From SB11 sp965249955 (lineage in GTDB: Bacteria; Bacteroidota; Bacteroidia; UBA8524), in contig OZ252261.1 of NCBI GenBank assembly GCA_965249955.1, positions 3,534,001 to 3,598,000 of the forward strand: a stretch of 64,000 bases of DNA, written 5' to 3'. Below are positions 1-7,835 of the stretch, in pieces. How positions within the stretch are numbered: the first letter of the stretch is position 1; each line of letters opens with the position of its first letter. The notes under the pieces are model-generated. The model made no database searches. It saw only the letters and a list, made by a program, of their open reading frames with translations, and had not been told where the DNA came from. The translations under genes were made by a program, and so were the position numbers.

Positions 1-2
1 AT

Positions 3-536
3 AATCAAGGCTTTACTATTAAACTACTGCCTGCACAAGCGCAATTTGCACCCATATACGGCACCAGTATTTGCGATTGTGATAACGATGGAGCCCTAGA
101 TGTTATGATAGTGGGTAATTCACTATCAACCCAAATAGAAATGGGGCACGAAGATGCCTTAAACGGATTAATATTGAGAGGTGATGGCAAAGGTAACTTT
201 ACGCCAAAAATTGCAAATGAATCAGGTTTTTATGCCCCTTATGATGCTAAAGCATTGGCGCGCCTATCGGGCGAAGGTTTTGAGATAATGTTAGTAGGTA
301 ATAACCTTAATAACATGAATGTTTTGCGTATGCGTAATAACGGCAAAACTCTTAAACTTGAGCCTAACGAGTATAAAGTGATTCTTACCTTAGCAAACGG
401 CAAAAAACAAGTGCTGGAAAACGGTTATGGTAATGGCTACCTATCGCAAGACTCGCGAGTATTGCGTATTAGCTCGTTGGCAAAAAGTGCCGAAATATTT
501 AACTTTAAAGGCCAAAGTCGTACAGTAAATTTTTAA
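3..536 (+). CDS. FG-GAP/VCBS-repeat-type protein, C-terminal part (5' truncated)
   Basis: The reading frame is open from the first bases of the window, so the start lies upstream. The visible 177 residues begin inside an FG-GAP/VCBS-like blade: CDCDNDGALDVMIVGNS carries the DxDxDGxxD calcium-binding pattern, and a later GDGKGNF matches the same repeat style. The last 60 residues are a short beta-rich tail ending in NF. Such proteins in Bacteroidota are usually exported and fold as beta-propellers. No T9SS sorting domain is visible at this C-terminus. The gene ends 19 bases before a strong bidirectional terminator. The family is inferred from the one clear blade; function is unknown. Confidence 0.75.
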   Translation, partial: NQGFTIKLLPAQAQFAPIYGTSICDCDNDGALDVMIVGNSLSTQIEMGHEDALNGLILRGDGKGNFTPKIANESGFYAPYDAKALARLSGEGFEIMLVGNNLNNMNVLRMRNNGKTLKLEPNEYKVILTLANGKKQVLENGYGNGYLSQDSRVLRISSLAKSAEIFNFKGQSRTVNF

Positions 537-555
537 TCTTAAAATACTAATCATA

Positions 556-596
556 AAACACCAAAGGCTGAACAATCTGTTCAGCCTTTGGTGTTT
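556..596. terminator. Bidirectional Rho-independent terminator
   Basis: A perfect 19-bp stem (556-574 with 578-596) closes a 3-base loop, with A-rich and T-rich ends that give a terminator in both directions. It lies between two convergent genes ending at 536 and 618, so it probably serves both. Confidence 0.85.
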
Positions 597-617
597 ATAT
601 AGCCATAATCAAATAAC

Positions 618-1115
618 CTAGTCGTTATCATTATTTGCCTCAGAAGGAATTCCGTCTGTATTTTGTTGTGATACAGCACCTCGTATTTCCGGATGACGTA
701 TTTCACCACCTGTTGTACCTGCCTTTTGCGCAAAAAGCATTGTGATTAAAGAAAACACAATGGTTAATATGTATAAAACAGCTGCAAATTTCTTTTGCAG
801 CACATCTACAACAAGCGTAAATATTGCTATTACACCCAATGCTATCAAAATGCCCATAAAAGTATCGGTAGCCTCTTCGTGTTCGTGCACATAGTTTCTA
901 TCAATACCCTCCATATCTCTAAGCATATCTTCAGCACCTTCACCTGTTATATGTGCCGGAAAAACAGAAATTGCTGCAAAAATCAGCAATCCCAATCCCG
1001 TTCGTTTCACCGCTACATTTTTGGCTACAAAGCCAACAATAAGGATTAATAATCCAAATAAAGTCCCCAAAATAGGTAAATGGTTTACCAGTAAGTGATA
1101 GTGTGCTGAATTCAT
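618..1115 (-). CDS. Small multi-pass membrane protein of unknown function
   Basis: This encodes 165 residues from the ATG at 1115 (MNSAHYHLLVNHLPI). An upstream in-frame start would add 27 unlikely residues, so the shorter form is preferred. Four hydrophobic segments are visible: near residues 10-30, 35-55 (separated by a short basic turn), 90-112 and 118-135. A conserved-looking His-rich start (HYHLLVNHLP) and the loop HITGEGAEDML between TM2 and TM3 resemble the DUF2231-like membrane proteins of Bacteroidota. The role is unknown; the His residues could bind metal or haem, but that is only inference. It is convergent with the preceding gene and divergent from the muramidase gene. Confidence 0.7.
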   Translation of the reverse strand: MNSAHYHLLVNHLPILGTLFGLLILIVGFVAKNVAVKRTGLGLLIFAAISVFPAHITGEGAEDMLRDMEGIDRNYVHEHEEATDTFMGILIALGVIAIFTLVVDVLQKKFAAVLYILTIVFSLITMLFAQKAGTTGGEIRHPEIRGAVSQQNTDGIPSEANNDND

Positions 1116-1215
1116 AATTGTTTTATTTAGTAAATACACTTGCAATTTATGGTGTTTAACTATGGTTTGTGTTAACCCTCTGTAGTAAAGCAACAAAATT
1201 GCGTTTTACTTACTC

Positions 1216-1245
1216 TTTGCAATTGGTAATAAGCTATTAACTTTG
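1216..1245 (+). promoter_or_regulatory. Bacteroidota-type promoter for the muramidase gene
   Basis: TTTG at 1216-1219 and TAACTTTG at 1238-1245 are 18 bases apart, matching the TTTG/TAnnTTTG pattern of the Bacteroidota housekeeping sigma factor. The start codon at 1254 lies only 8 bases further on, so the transcript would have almost no leader. Confidence 0.6.
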
Positions 1246-1253
1246 CCGTAATC

Positions 1254-2411
1254 ATGCACCAGTTTTATACACTTATACTTCTAGTTTTTTCCATAGCAAA
1301 TGTTCAAGCGCAGATAACTGTCGGAGCTGAGCGAACCAATGAGTACTTGCCATTAATTAAAGGCAAAACTGTTGCTTTGGTAGTTAATCCAACATCAGTA
1401 ATAGGTAAAACACACTTGGTGGATAGTCTTAAAAGTTTAGGCGTAAACATAAAAGTGATTTTCGCTCCCGAACACGGTTTTAGAGGTGATCAAGAGGCAG
1501 GAGCTCATATACAAAGCGGAATAGATAAGAAAACTAAGCTCCCCATTGCATCATTATACGGAAACAAGAAAAAGCCATCGAAAAAAGACCTTGAGGGGGT
1601 GCAGTATGTTATTTTTGATATACAAGATGTGGGCGCGCGCTTCTACACCTATATATCTACTTTACATTACATAATGGAGGCCTGTGCCGAAAACAAAATA
1701 CCATTAATAGTGCTTGATAGGCCAAACCCTAATGGACATTATGTTGATGGCCCTATTTTAGATACAAATTTCAGAAGCTTTGTGGGTATGCACCCTGTGC
1801 CCGTAGTACACGGTATGACGGTGGCTGAGTATGCCCAAATGATTAACGGGCAAAAATGGTTGCCAAAAGGTATACAATGCACCTTATACCCCATAAAATG
1901 TATAGGTTATACCCATAGCACCTTATACCATTTGCCCATTAAACCATCGCCCAACCTACCTACAATGGAGTCTATATACCTTTATCCGTCATTATGTTTT
2001 TTTGAAGGAACAGATGTTAGTGTGGGTAGGGGTACAGATAAACCTTTTGAAGTAATTGGTCGACCCAACTTTGCAAAAGGCAGTTACGAGTTCACACCGC
2101 AACGTATAGCAGGTGTAGCTGAAAACCCTCCATACATGGGGCAAAAGTGTCAAGGCGTCCTTCTAACAGAGTTTGGGCGTTCATTTATACCGTTAAACAA
2201 CAGGTTGTATTTGGTTTGGCTGATTGATTTTTATAAAGAAGCACCCGATAAAGAAAAATTTTTTAATAGTTTTTTTGACAAACTGGCTGGTACCGACCAA
2301 TTGCGTAAGCAAATACAAGCAGGTAAAACTACTATGGAAATATATCAAAGTTGGGAGTTACCTTTGCGTCAGTATAATAAAATGCGTCAAGAGTATTTAT
2401 TGTACAAGTAG
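1254..2411 (+). CDS. namZ: Exo-beta-N-acetylmuramidase, NamZ/DUF1343 family
   Basis: This encodes 385 residues with an N-terminal signal peptide (about residues 1-19, cut after VQAQ), so it acts in the periplasm or outside. The DUF1343 hallmarks follow in order: LVVNPTSVIGKTHLVDSL, FAPEHGFRGDQEAGA, a Lys-rich loop, VIFDIQDVGARFYTYISTL, LDRPNPNG and the C-terminal SVGRGTDKPFEVIGRP. In the characterised family these enzymes remove terminal MurNAc from peptidoglycan fragments and feed cell-wall recycling. Length is normal for the family. A near-leaderless promoter precedes it. No MurNAc transporter or kinase genes lie beside it here. Family assignment is secure from motifs; the substrate is taken from the family. 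Confidence 0.88.
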   Translation: MHQFYTLILLVFSIANVQAQITVGAERTNEYLPLIKGKTVALVVNPTSVIGKTHLVDSLKSLGVNIKVIFAPEHGFRGDQEAGAHIQSGIDKKTKLPIASLYGNKKKPSKKDLEGVQYVIFDIQDVGARFYTYISTLHYIMEACAENKIPLIVLDRPNPNGHYVDGPILDTNFRSFVGMHPVPVVHGMTVAEYAQMINGQKWLPKGIQCTLYPIKCIGYTHSTLYHLPIKPSPNLPTMESIYLYPSLCFFEGTDVSVGRGTDKPFEVIGRPNFAKGSYEFTPQRIAGVAENPPYMGQKCQGVLLTEFGRSFIPLNNRLYLVWLIDFYKEAPDKEKFFNSFFDKLAGTDQLRKQIQAGKTTMEIYQSWELPLRQYNKMRQEYLLYK

Positions 2412-2449
2412 GCATTATTTTAGTGTCCGCATAAAAAAACTAATATAGG

Positions 2450-2481
2450 TTTGTTTATTAAGTAGTATTAACATACCTTTG
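2450..2481 (+). promoter_or_regulatory. Promoter of the rpmB-rpmG operon
   Basis: TTTG at 2450-2453 and TACCTTTG at 2474-2481 are separated by 20 bases, an exact fit to the Bacteroidota promoter. Initiation would fall near 2488, about 20 bases before rpmB. Confidence 0.7.
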
Positions 2482-2508
2482 CAATCCTTTTAACAAAAAA
2501 AACGAGCA

Positions 2509-2742
2509 ATGGCACGCGTTTGTGATTTAACCGGTAAGAAAGCAATAGTGGGTAATCATGTTTCCCACTCTAATACAAAAACGAAACGTAGGTTTAGACC
2601 TAATTTGCAGGTGAAAAAGTTTTATATCCCCGAGCAAGATGAATGGATTACCCTTAAGGTATCTACATCTGCTATGCGTACGATAAACAAAAACGGTATT
2701 TCTGCCTGCCTTAAAAAATTTATTAACGAAGGTTCTATTTAA
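2509..2742 (+). CDS. rpmB: 50S ribosomal protein bL28
   Basis: This 77-residue basic protein starts MARVCDLTGKK and continues with NHVSHSNTKTKRRFRPNLQ, the standard bL28 signature; the C-terminal STSAMRTINKNG also fits. It is a late-assembling component of the large ribosomal subunit. It is the first gene of a small operon, 17 bases before rpmG, and sits behind a clear promoter. Only Cys5 of the possible zinc ligands is present, so this is a zinc-independent form. Length is normal. Confidence 0.97.
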   Translation: MARVCDLTGKKAIVGNHVSHSNTKTKRRFRPNLQVKKFYIPEQDEWITLKVSTSAMRTINKNGISACLKKFINEGSI

Positions 2743-2759
2743 TTTAGAGATAAGCAACC

Positions 2760-2942
2760 ATGGCTAAGAAAGGTAACCGCATACAGGTGATAATGGAGTG
2801 CACAGAACACAAAGAAAGTGGTTTGGCAGGTACTTCAAGGTATATAACTACCAAAAACAAAAAAAATACAACTGAACGTTTGGAGTTGAAAAAATACAAC
2901 CCAATCATGAAGAAGTATACCGTACATAAAGAAATTAAATAA
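2760..2942 (+). CDS. rpmG: 50S ribosomal protein bL33
   Basis: This encodes 60 residues. The start MAKKGNRIQVIMEC and the LKKYNPIMKKYTVHKEIK end are typical of bL33. Only one Cys (residue 14) remains of the four that would bind zinc, so it is the zinc-free type. It lies between rpmB and the 51-aa DUF4295 gene, a conserved Bacteroidota order, with 22 bases to the next start. Confidence 0.96.
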   Translation: MAKKGNRIQVIMECTEHKESGLAGTSRYITTKNKKNTTERLELKKYNPIMKKYTVHKEIK

Positions 2943-2964
2943 CCTATTAAACTATAATTGAGTT

Positions 2965-3120
2965 ATGGCAAAGAAAGTTGTTGCAACACTTAAAACTGCT
3001 GGTGCAGGTAAAGATTGGGCAAAAGTTATCAAAACTGTTAAGTCGCCCAAAACAGGTGCATATTCATTTAAAGAAGAAATGATACCTAACGATCAAGTAA
3101 AAGAATACTTTAAATCGTAA
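2965..3120 (+). CDS. DUF4295 protein, small Bacteroidota-specific ribosome-associated protein
   Basis: This encodes only 51 residues from the ATG at 2965. The sequence is basic, starts MAKKVVATLKTAGAGKDWAK and carries TVKSPKTGAYSFKEEMIP, which I recognise as DUF4295. The gene is typically found right after rpmG and before ftsY in Bacteroidota, as here. I recall that a protein of this kind was assigned as an extra large-subunit protein (bL38) in a Flavobacterium ribosome structure, but I cannot confirm that from sequence. It ends 25 bases before the operon terminator, so it is co-transcribed with rpmB and rpmG. Confidence 0.88.
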   Translation: MAKKVVATLKTAGAGKDWAKVIKTVKSPKTGAYSFKEEMIPNDQVKEYFKS

Positions 3121-3145
3121 TAGGTTATTGATAAGATAATACAGT

Positions 3146-3176
3146 AAAGCTCCCAACCAAATAGGGGGCTTTTTTT
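3146..3176 (+). terminator. Terminator of the rpmB-rpmG-DUF4295 operon
   Basis: A 9-bp stem (3146-3154 with 3164-3172, including one G-T pair) is followed by a run of T. It separates the ribosomal operon from ftsY, whose start is 14 bases beyond the T run. Confidence 0.75.
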
Positions 3177-3190
3177 ATATATAGAAAATT

Positions 3191-4147
3191 ATGGGCATTT
3201 TCAGTTTTTTCAGCAAAGACAAGAAGCAGAAGCTGGACGAAGGCTTAGAGAAAACCAAAACTGGCTTATTGGGCAAAATAAGCAAGGCATTGGTAGGCCG
3301 TTCAACCATTGGCGATGATTTTTTAGACGACCTTGAAGAAATTTTGGTGAGCTCTGATGTGGGAATTGAAACCACATTAAAAATTATTGAGCGCATACAA
3401 AATAGGGTTGCAAAAGATAAATACATGGGAACAGCCGAGCTGAATACCATGCTGAAAGAAGAAATGGCTGCCCTATTGCCTGATAATGGAAACACCACAG
3501 GCGAGTTGCAAATACCTCAAGGAGCAAAACCCTATATTATTCTTGTAGTTGGCGTTAATGGTGTAGGTAAAACTACCACCATAGGCAAGCTGGCTTATCA
3601 GTTTAAAAAACAAGGTAAAAAAGTACTGCTTGGTGCAGGCGATACCTTTAGGGCGGCTGCGGTAGACCAACTGATTATTTGGAGCAAAAGGGTAGGGGTA
3701 GATATTATTGACAAAGGGATGGAGGCCGACCCTGCCAGTGTGGCTTTTGAAACTGCCAAGGCTGCCGCCGAAGGCAATTATGATGTAGCTATAATTGATA
3801 CTGCAGGCCGTTTGCACAACAAAGTAAACTTGATGAACGAGCTTTCAAAAATTCGCCGCGTAGTACAAAAACACATTCCTGATGCACCGCACGAAGTACT
3901 TTTAGTATTAGATGCCAGCACAGGTCAAAATGCCTTTGAACAAGCCCGCCAGTTTACTGCCGTTACCGATGTTAATGCACTTGCACTTACAAAACTAGAC
4001 GGAACTGCAAAAGGTGGCGTAGTTATTGGTATATCCGATCAGTTCTCTGTCCCAGTAAAATATATTGGTGTAGGCGAAGGCATGGAAGATTTGCAAGTAT
4101 TTAACAAACACGAGTTTATTGATTCGCTGTTTAGCGAGAACAAATAA
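3191..4147 (+). CDS. ftsY: Signal recognition particle receptor FtsY
   Basis: This 318-residue SRP-family GTPase docks the ribosome-SRP complex at the inner membrane for co-translational targeting. An N domain (about 1-105) precedes the G domain, with GVNGVGKTTTIGKLA (P-loop, near 120-135), DTFRAAAVDQL, DTAGRLHNK, TKLDGTAKGG and the closing GVGEGMEDLQVF. The long acidic A domain of enterobacterial FtsY is missing, as usual in Bacteroidota; the N-terminus MGIFSFFSK is short and amphipathic. It follows the ribosomal operon terminator directly. Confidence 0.97.
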   Translation: MGIFSFFSKDKKQKLDEGLEKTKTGLLGKISKALVGRSTIGDDFLDDLEEILVSSDVGIETTLKIIERIQNRVAKDKYMGTAELNTMLKEEMAALLPDNGNTTGELQIPQGAKPYIILVVGVNGVGKTTTIGKLAYQFKKQGKKVLLGAGDTFRAAAVDQLIIWSKRVGVDIIDKGMEADPASVAFETAKAAAEGNYDVAIIDTAGRLHNKVNLMNELSKIRRVVQKHIPDAPHEVLLVLDASTGQNAFEQARQFTAVTDVNALALTKLDGTAKGGVVIGISDQFSVPVKYIGVGEGMEDLQVFNKHEFIDSLFSENK

Positions 4148-4258
4148 AAAAGGTAGAGTATACATACCCACAAGATTACATTGCGAAGCTGGTTTTAATG
4201 CCTTGCTTCGCAAACTAATTTATAAAGCAACTGTTTCATAACATAATAACCGCAGTAA

Positions 4259-5572
4259 ATGCGCACTAAAACACACAAGCAAAACAAAATAAACATTGTT
4301 ACCCTAGGTTGCAGTAAAAACCTAGTAGATAGCGAAGTATTGTATAGCCAACTAAAAGCTAACGACTATGAGGTGGAGCACGAATCAGCCAAAGATGATT
4401 CAAACATTATAATAGTAAATACTTGTGGTTTTATAGAAAATGCCAAACAAGAAAGTATAGATACCATATTGCGCTATGTGGATGAAAAAGAATCGGGAAA
4501 TATAGATAAGCTATACGTTACAGGTTGCCTATCACATCGCTATAAAGAAGACTTAGAACGAGAGATACCACAAGTGGATGCCTATTTCGGCACGCTTGAG
4601 CTACCCAATATACTTAAAACACTAGGAGCTGATTATAAACACGACCTAATAGGTGAACGATTAATCACCACACCACAACACTTTGCTTACCTAAAAATAT
4701 CTGAGGGATGCAATCGCCCTTGTTCGTTTTGTGCTATACCCTTAATGCGTGGAAATCACGTTTCTAAGCCAATTGACCAATTGGTCATTGAGGCTAAAAA
4801 CTTAGTGAAAAACGGCACAAAAGAAGTAATGCTAATAGCCCAAGACAGTACTTATTACGGACTTGATTTGTACGGCGAACGCAAATTGGGCGATTTACTA
4901 CGTGCCCTTAGTGACGTAGAAGGTTTGGAATGGATACGCCTGCATTATGCCTTCCCATCACAATTTCCGGTTGATGCTTTAGAAGTAATGGCCGAGCGTG
5001 ATAATATTTGCAAGTATATAGATATACCCTTGCAACACGCTACCGATAACATGCTTAAAATAATGCGTAGAGGCATTACCCGTAAGCGCACCGAGGAAGT
5101 TATACAAACCATTCGCGAAAAAGTGCCCGGTATAGCTATACGCACAACCATGTTGGTAGGCCACCCCGGCGAAACCGAAGAAGAATTTAACGAGTTGGTA
5201 AACTTTGTACAGAAAATGAAATTCGACCGTTTGGGCGTTTTCACCTACTCACACGAAGAAAATACACATGCACACACTTTGCCTGATGATATTTCGCAAG
5301 AAGTAAAAGACCAGCGAGCCGAGGATTTGATGGGTGTGCAACAAGAAATATCGTTAGAAGTAAACAAACAAAAAATAGGCAATACCTACAAAGTATTGTT
5401 TGATAGAGTAGAGGGCGGCTATTTTGTTGGCCGTACCGAGTTCGACTCGCCAGAAGTAGATAACGAGGTATTGGTTGATACCAAAACCAACTATGCCCGC
5501 GTGGGCGATTTTGCTTTAGTAAAAATTACCAATGCCGAAGAATTTGATCTTTACGGTGATGTGGTACAATAG
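4259..5572 (+). CDS. rimO: Ribosomal protein uS12 methylthiotransferase RimO
   Basis: This 437-residue radical-SAM methylthiotransferase adds a methylthio group to a conserved Asp of uS12. The N-terminal UPF0004 domain has the cluster cysteines in NIVTLGCSKNLVDSE, VNTCGFIE and VTGCLSHRY. The radical-SAM motif CxxxCxxC is at residues 151-158 (GCNRPCSFC), followed by PLMRG. A C-terminal TRAM domain begins near residue 370 (NTYKVLFDRVEGG). Length and motifs match RimO rather than MiaB. It lies between ftsY and bshC on the same strand, 28 bases before bshC. Confidence 0.96.
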   Translation: MRTKTHKQNKINIVTLGCSKNLVDSEVLYSQLKANDYEVEHESAKDDSNIIIVNTCGFIENAKQESIDTILRYVDEKESGNIDKLYVTGCLSHRYKEDLEREIPQVDAYFGTLELPNILKTLGADYKHDLIGERLITTPQHFAYLKISEGCNRPCSFCAIPLMRGNHVSKPIDQLVIEAKNLVKNGTKEVMLIAQDSTYYGLDLYGERKLGDLLRALSDVEGLEWIRLHYAFPSQFPVDALEVMAERDNICKYIDIPLQHATDNMLKIMRRGITRKRTEEVIQTIREKVPGIAIRTTMLVGHPGETEEEFNELVNFVQKMKFDRLGVFTYSHEENTHAHTLPDDISQEVKDQRAEDLMGVQQEISLEVNKQKIGNTYKVLFDRVEGGYFVGRTEFDSPEVDNEVLVDTKTNYARVGDFALVKITNAEEFDLYGDVVQ

Positions 5573-5600
5573 GCTTAAACCTTAAAAAAAAAACGTAAGT

Positions 5601-7208
5601 ATGCCATTTATAGCTGCCAACAACGGGCACCTTAATAATTTCTATTCAAAAACGGTGATGGATTACGTTAATCAATCGCCACAGCTACAACCCTTTTATT
5701 ACTACGCACCCACACTTGATGGGTACAAGCAGAAAGTAGCACAGCGCACATTTAGTGCACAACAACGCCAACTACTGGTAGAAGTATTGCAACAACAGTA
5801 TGCTGATTTGTTGAGTGATAACAATCCGGTAGCTAATAACATACAGGCACTTACTAATGAAAACACATACACGGTAACCACAGGTCAGCAAATACACATC
5901 TATCTTGGGCCTTTGTATGTTGTAAATAAAATACTTAGCACAATAGCTCAATGCCGATGGTTAGAGGAAAACTTTGAAGGCAAAAAGTTTGTCCCTGTTT
6001 TTTGGATGGCTACTGAAGACCATGATTTTGAAGAGATAAGCCACTTACAATTATTCTATAAGCAATTTGCTTGGCCACAGCCACAAGATTATAACGGTGC
6101 AGTGGGTAGAATAGCTCCACAAAGCATAAACCAACTAGAAGGCGAAATACGTGAGGTGCTAAACAACGACGAGGAAGCTAAAAAAATACTCGATTTGTTT
6201 ACTGATGCCTATACCCGATATACTACCCTTGCCGATGCCACCCGCTACATTGTACACCAGCTATTTGGGCAACAAGGCTTAGTGGTTATAGATGCTGATA
6301 ATACCCAACTGAAACAGGTATTAAAACCTTACATACACAACGATGTATTTACAGGTAAAAACTTTGAGACCGTAAATAAAACATCTGCTTTACTTGAAGA
6401 AAACTACAAGGCACAAATACACCCCCGTGAGATTAACTTTTTTTATTTAACAGAAAACGGACGTTACCGTTTGGCATTAGAAAACGGAGTATACAAAGCC
6501 CTTGATAGCCAAATAGCTTTTAGCGAAGAACAAATAAAAGCCGAGATAGAGCAACACCCTGAGCACTTTAGCCCAAATGTGGTAATGCGCCCCGTGTATC
6601 AAGAGTTAATATTGCCCAATATAGCATACATAGGTGGCCCTGCCGAAGTAAACTACTGGCTGCAACTAAAAGACTGCTTTGATGCCAATGAAGTGCAGTT
6701 TCCTATAATAGAGTTGCGCCAATCGATAATATTAATAAACTCTAAAATAGCCGAAAAGATAGAAGGTATGGGCTTTACCATTGCCGATTTTCTAAAAGAT
6801 GCGAAAGAACTTGAGGCTGAGTTTGTATCAAAAAACAGTAGCGGCACACCTGATTATAGCACACATTACAAAGCTATTGAAGCCGAGTTGGAAGCCATTA
6901 AAAATAAGGCTTTAGAAGTAGATAATAACTTGCGTCCGTTTTTAGAGGGCGAGTTTAAAAAGATAACCGACACGTTTGAAAAACTTGATGCTAAACTAGA
7001 CAAACTAGAAAAGAAAAAGTTTGAAAATCAGTTGAAACAGATAGAAAACATAAAAACGAAGTTTTTCACACCCCATCAATTAGCAGAGCGAACAGATACA
7101 GTGCTTTCGGCAGCTTTTCTAAGTAATCAACACAATATAGAAGCTTTGTTAATAAATATTAATCAGCAAAAAATCCCACTCGTCATAGCTATACCCCCGT
7201 TTGAATAA
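5601..7208 (+). CDS. bshC: Putative cysteine ligase BshC (bacillithiol synthesis)
   Basis: This encodes 535 residues. BshC adds cysteine to GlcN-malate as the last step of bacillithiol synthesis in the cytosol. Family landmarks are VTTGQQIHIYLGPLYVVNKI (near 90-110; many relatives have TGHQ), VFWMATEDHDFEEI (about 135-148), the Rossmann-like RPVYQELILPNIAYIGGPAE and a long C-terminal coiled coil (about 415-500). Length is normal. bshA and bshB are not in this window. It closes the conserved ftsY-rimO-bshC group; a fresh promoter follows before the GldL-like gene. Confidence 0.93.
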   Translation: MPFIAANNGHLNNFYSKTVMDYVNQSPQLQPFYYYAPTLDGYKQKVAQRTFSAQQRQLLVEVLQQQYADLLSDNNPVANNIQALTNENTYTVTTGQQIHIYLGPLYVVNKILSTIAQCRWLEENFEGKKFVPVFWMATEDHDFEEISHLQLFYKQFAWPQPQDYNGAVGRIAPQSINQLEGEIREVLNNDEEAKKILDLFTDAYTRYTTLADATRYIVHQLFGQQGLVVIDADNTQLKQVLKPYIHNDVFTGKNFETVNKTSALLEENYKAQIHPREINFFYLTENGRYRLALENGVYKALDSQIAFSEEQIKAEIEQHPEHFSPNVVMRPVYQELILPNIAYIGGPAEVNYWLQLKDCFDANEVQFPIIELRQSIILINSKIAEKIEGMGFTIADFLKDAKELEAEFVSKNSSGTPDYSTHYKAIEAELEAIKNKALEVDNNLRPFLEGEFKKITDTFEKLDAKLDKLEKKKFENQLKQIENIKTKFFTPHQLAERTDTVLSAAFLSNQHNIEALLININQQKIPLVIAIPPFE

Positions 7209-7214
7209 ATCATT

Positions 7215-7244
7215 TTTGGCACGTCGCACCTATTGTTAAATTTG
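7215..7244 (+). promoter_or_regulatory. Promoter of the gldL-gldM-like operon
   Basis: TTTG at 7215-7218 and TAAATTTG at 7237-7244 are 18 bases apart. The box lies just after the bshC stop (7208) and 28 bases before the GldL-like start, so this operon appears to begin with gldL and not with a gldK gene. Confidence 0.6.
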
Positions 7245-7272
7245 TTAAGAATAAATAGGTTAGGATTGTGCA

Positions 7273-7812
7273 ATGGAAAGAGTAAAAACCACTTTTGATT
7301 ATTTAAATTTTGTTTATGGTGTTGGTGCTGCAATAGTAATATTGGGTGCTATGGCTAAGTTTTTAGATTGGAAATTTGCCGATGAAATTTTTGTTATTGG
7401 CTTAGGCACAGAGGTAATTGTATTTCTTATATCTTCCTTTAAATTTAAAAACACACGTAGAAACTACAAGTGGGAAAAAGTATTCCCCGGTATTTTAGAT
7501 GAAAGCGAAGAGGATTTTAAAACCTACGATCAGGTAGGGATAAACAACGATATAGTAAAACGCAATACAGCTTATTTGGATAGCAAGCTATCGCAAATGG
7601 AAGAAAACTTAGATAAGCTAAACACTATTTTTACTCAACTTACACACTCAATAGAAAGCATGAATACAAGTATTAAAAAACTTGAAGATGCCAACAATGG
7701 GTATGAAGGACAAATGAAAGAGCTAAAACGCAACCTTAATAGTGTTAATGAGTTTTATAACGACTTTAACGATGTAATGGGTAGTAGAGCTAAAAAAGAA
7801 GTAAAACAATAG
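7273..7812 (+). CDS. GldL-like inner-membrane motor protein
   Basis: This encodes 179 residues. Two TM helices near residues 14-32 and 38-56 carry the GldL pattern (YGVGAAIVILGAMAKFLDWKF, shortened here to its core, and TEVIVFLISSF). A charged cytoplasmic tail with a coiled coil (about 95-165) follows. GldL and GldM form the proton-driven 5:2 motor of type IX secretion and gliding. Lined up with Flavobacterium GldL from memory, K27 and E49 are kept as K29 and E47, but H30 is D32 and E59 is K57. The tail is shorter than usual. It is followed 23 bases later by the GldM-like gene. It is clearly a family member; whether it powers T9SS is uncertain. Confidence 0.85.
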   Translation: MERVKTTFDYLNFVYGVGAAIVILGAMAKFLDWKFADEIFVIGLGTEVIVFLISSFKFKNTRRNYKWEKVFPGILDESEEDFKTYDQVGINNDIVKRNTAYLDSKLSQMEENLDKLNTIFTQLTHSIESMNTSIKKLEDANNGYEGQMKELKRNLNSVNEFYNDFNDVMGSRAKKEVKQ

Positions 7813-7835
7813 TTTAAGCGGGGACAGTAATAGAG

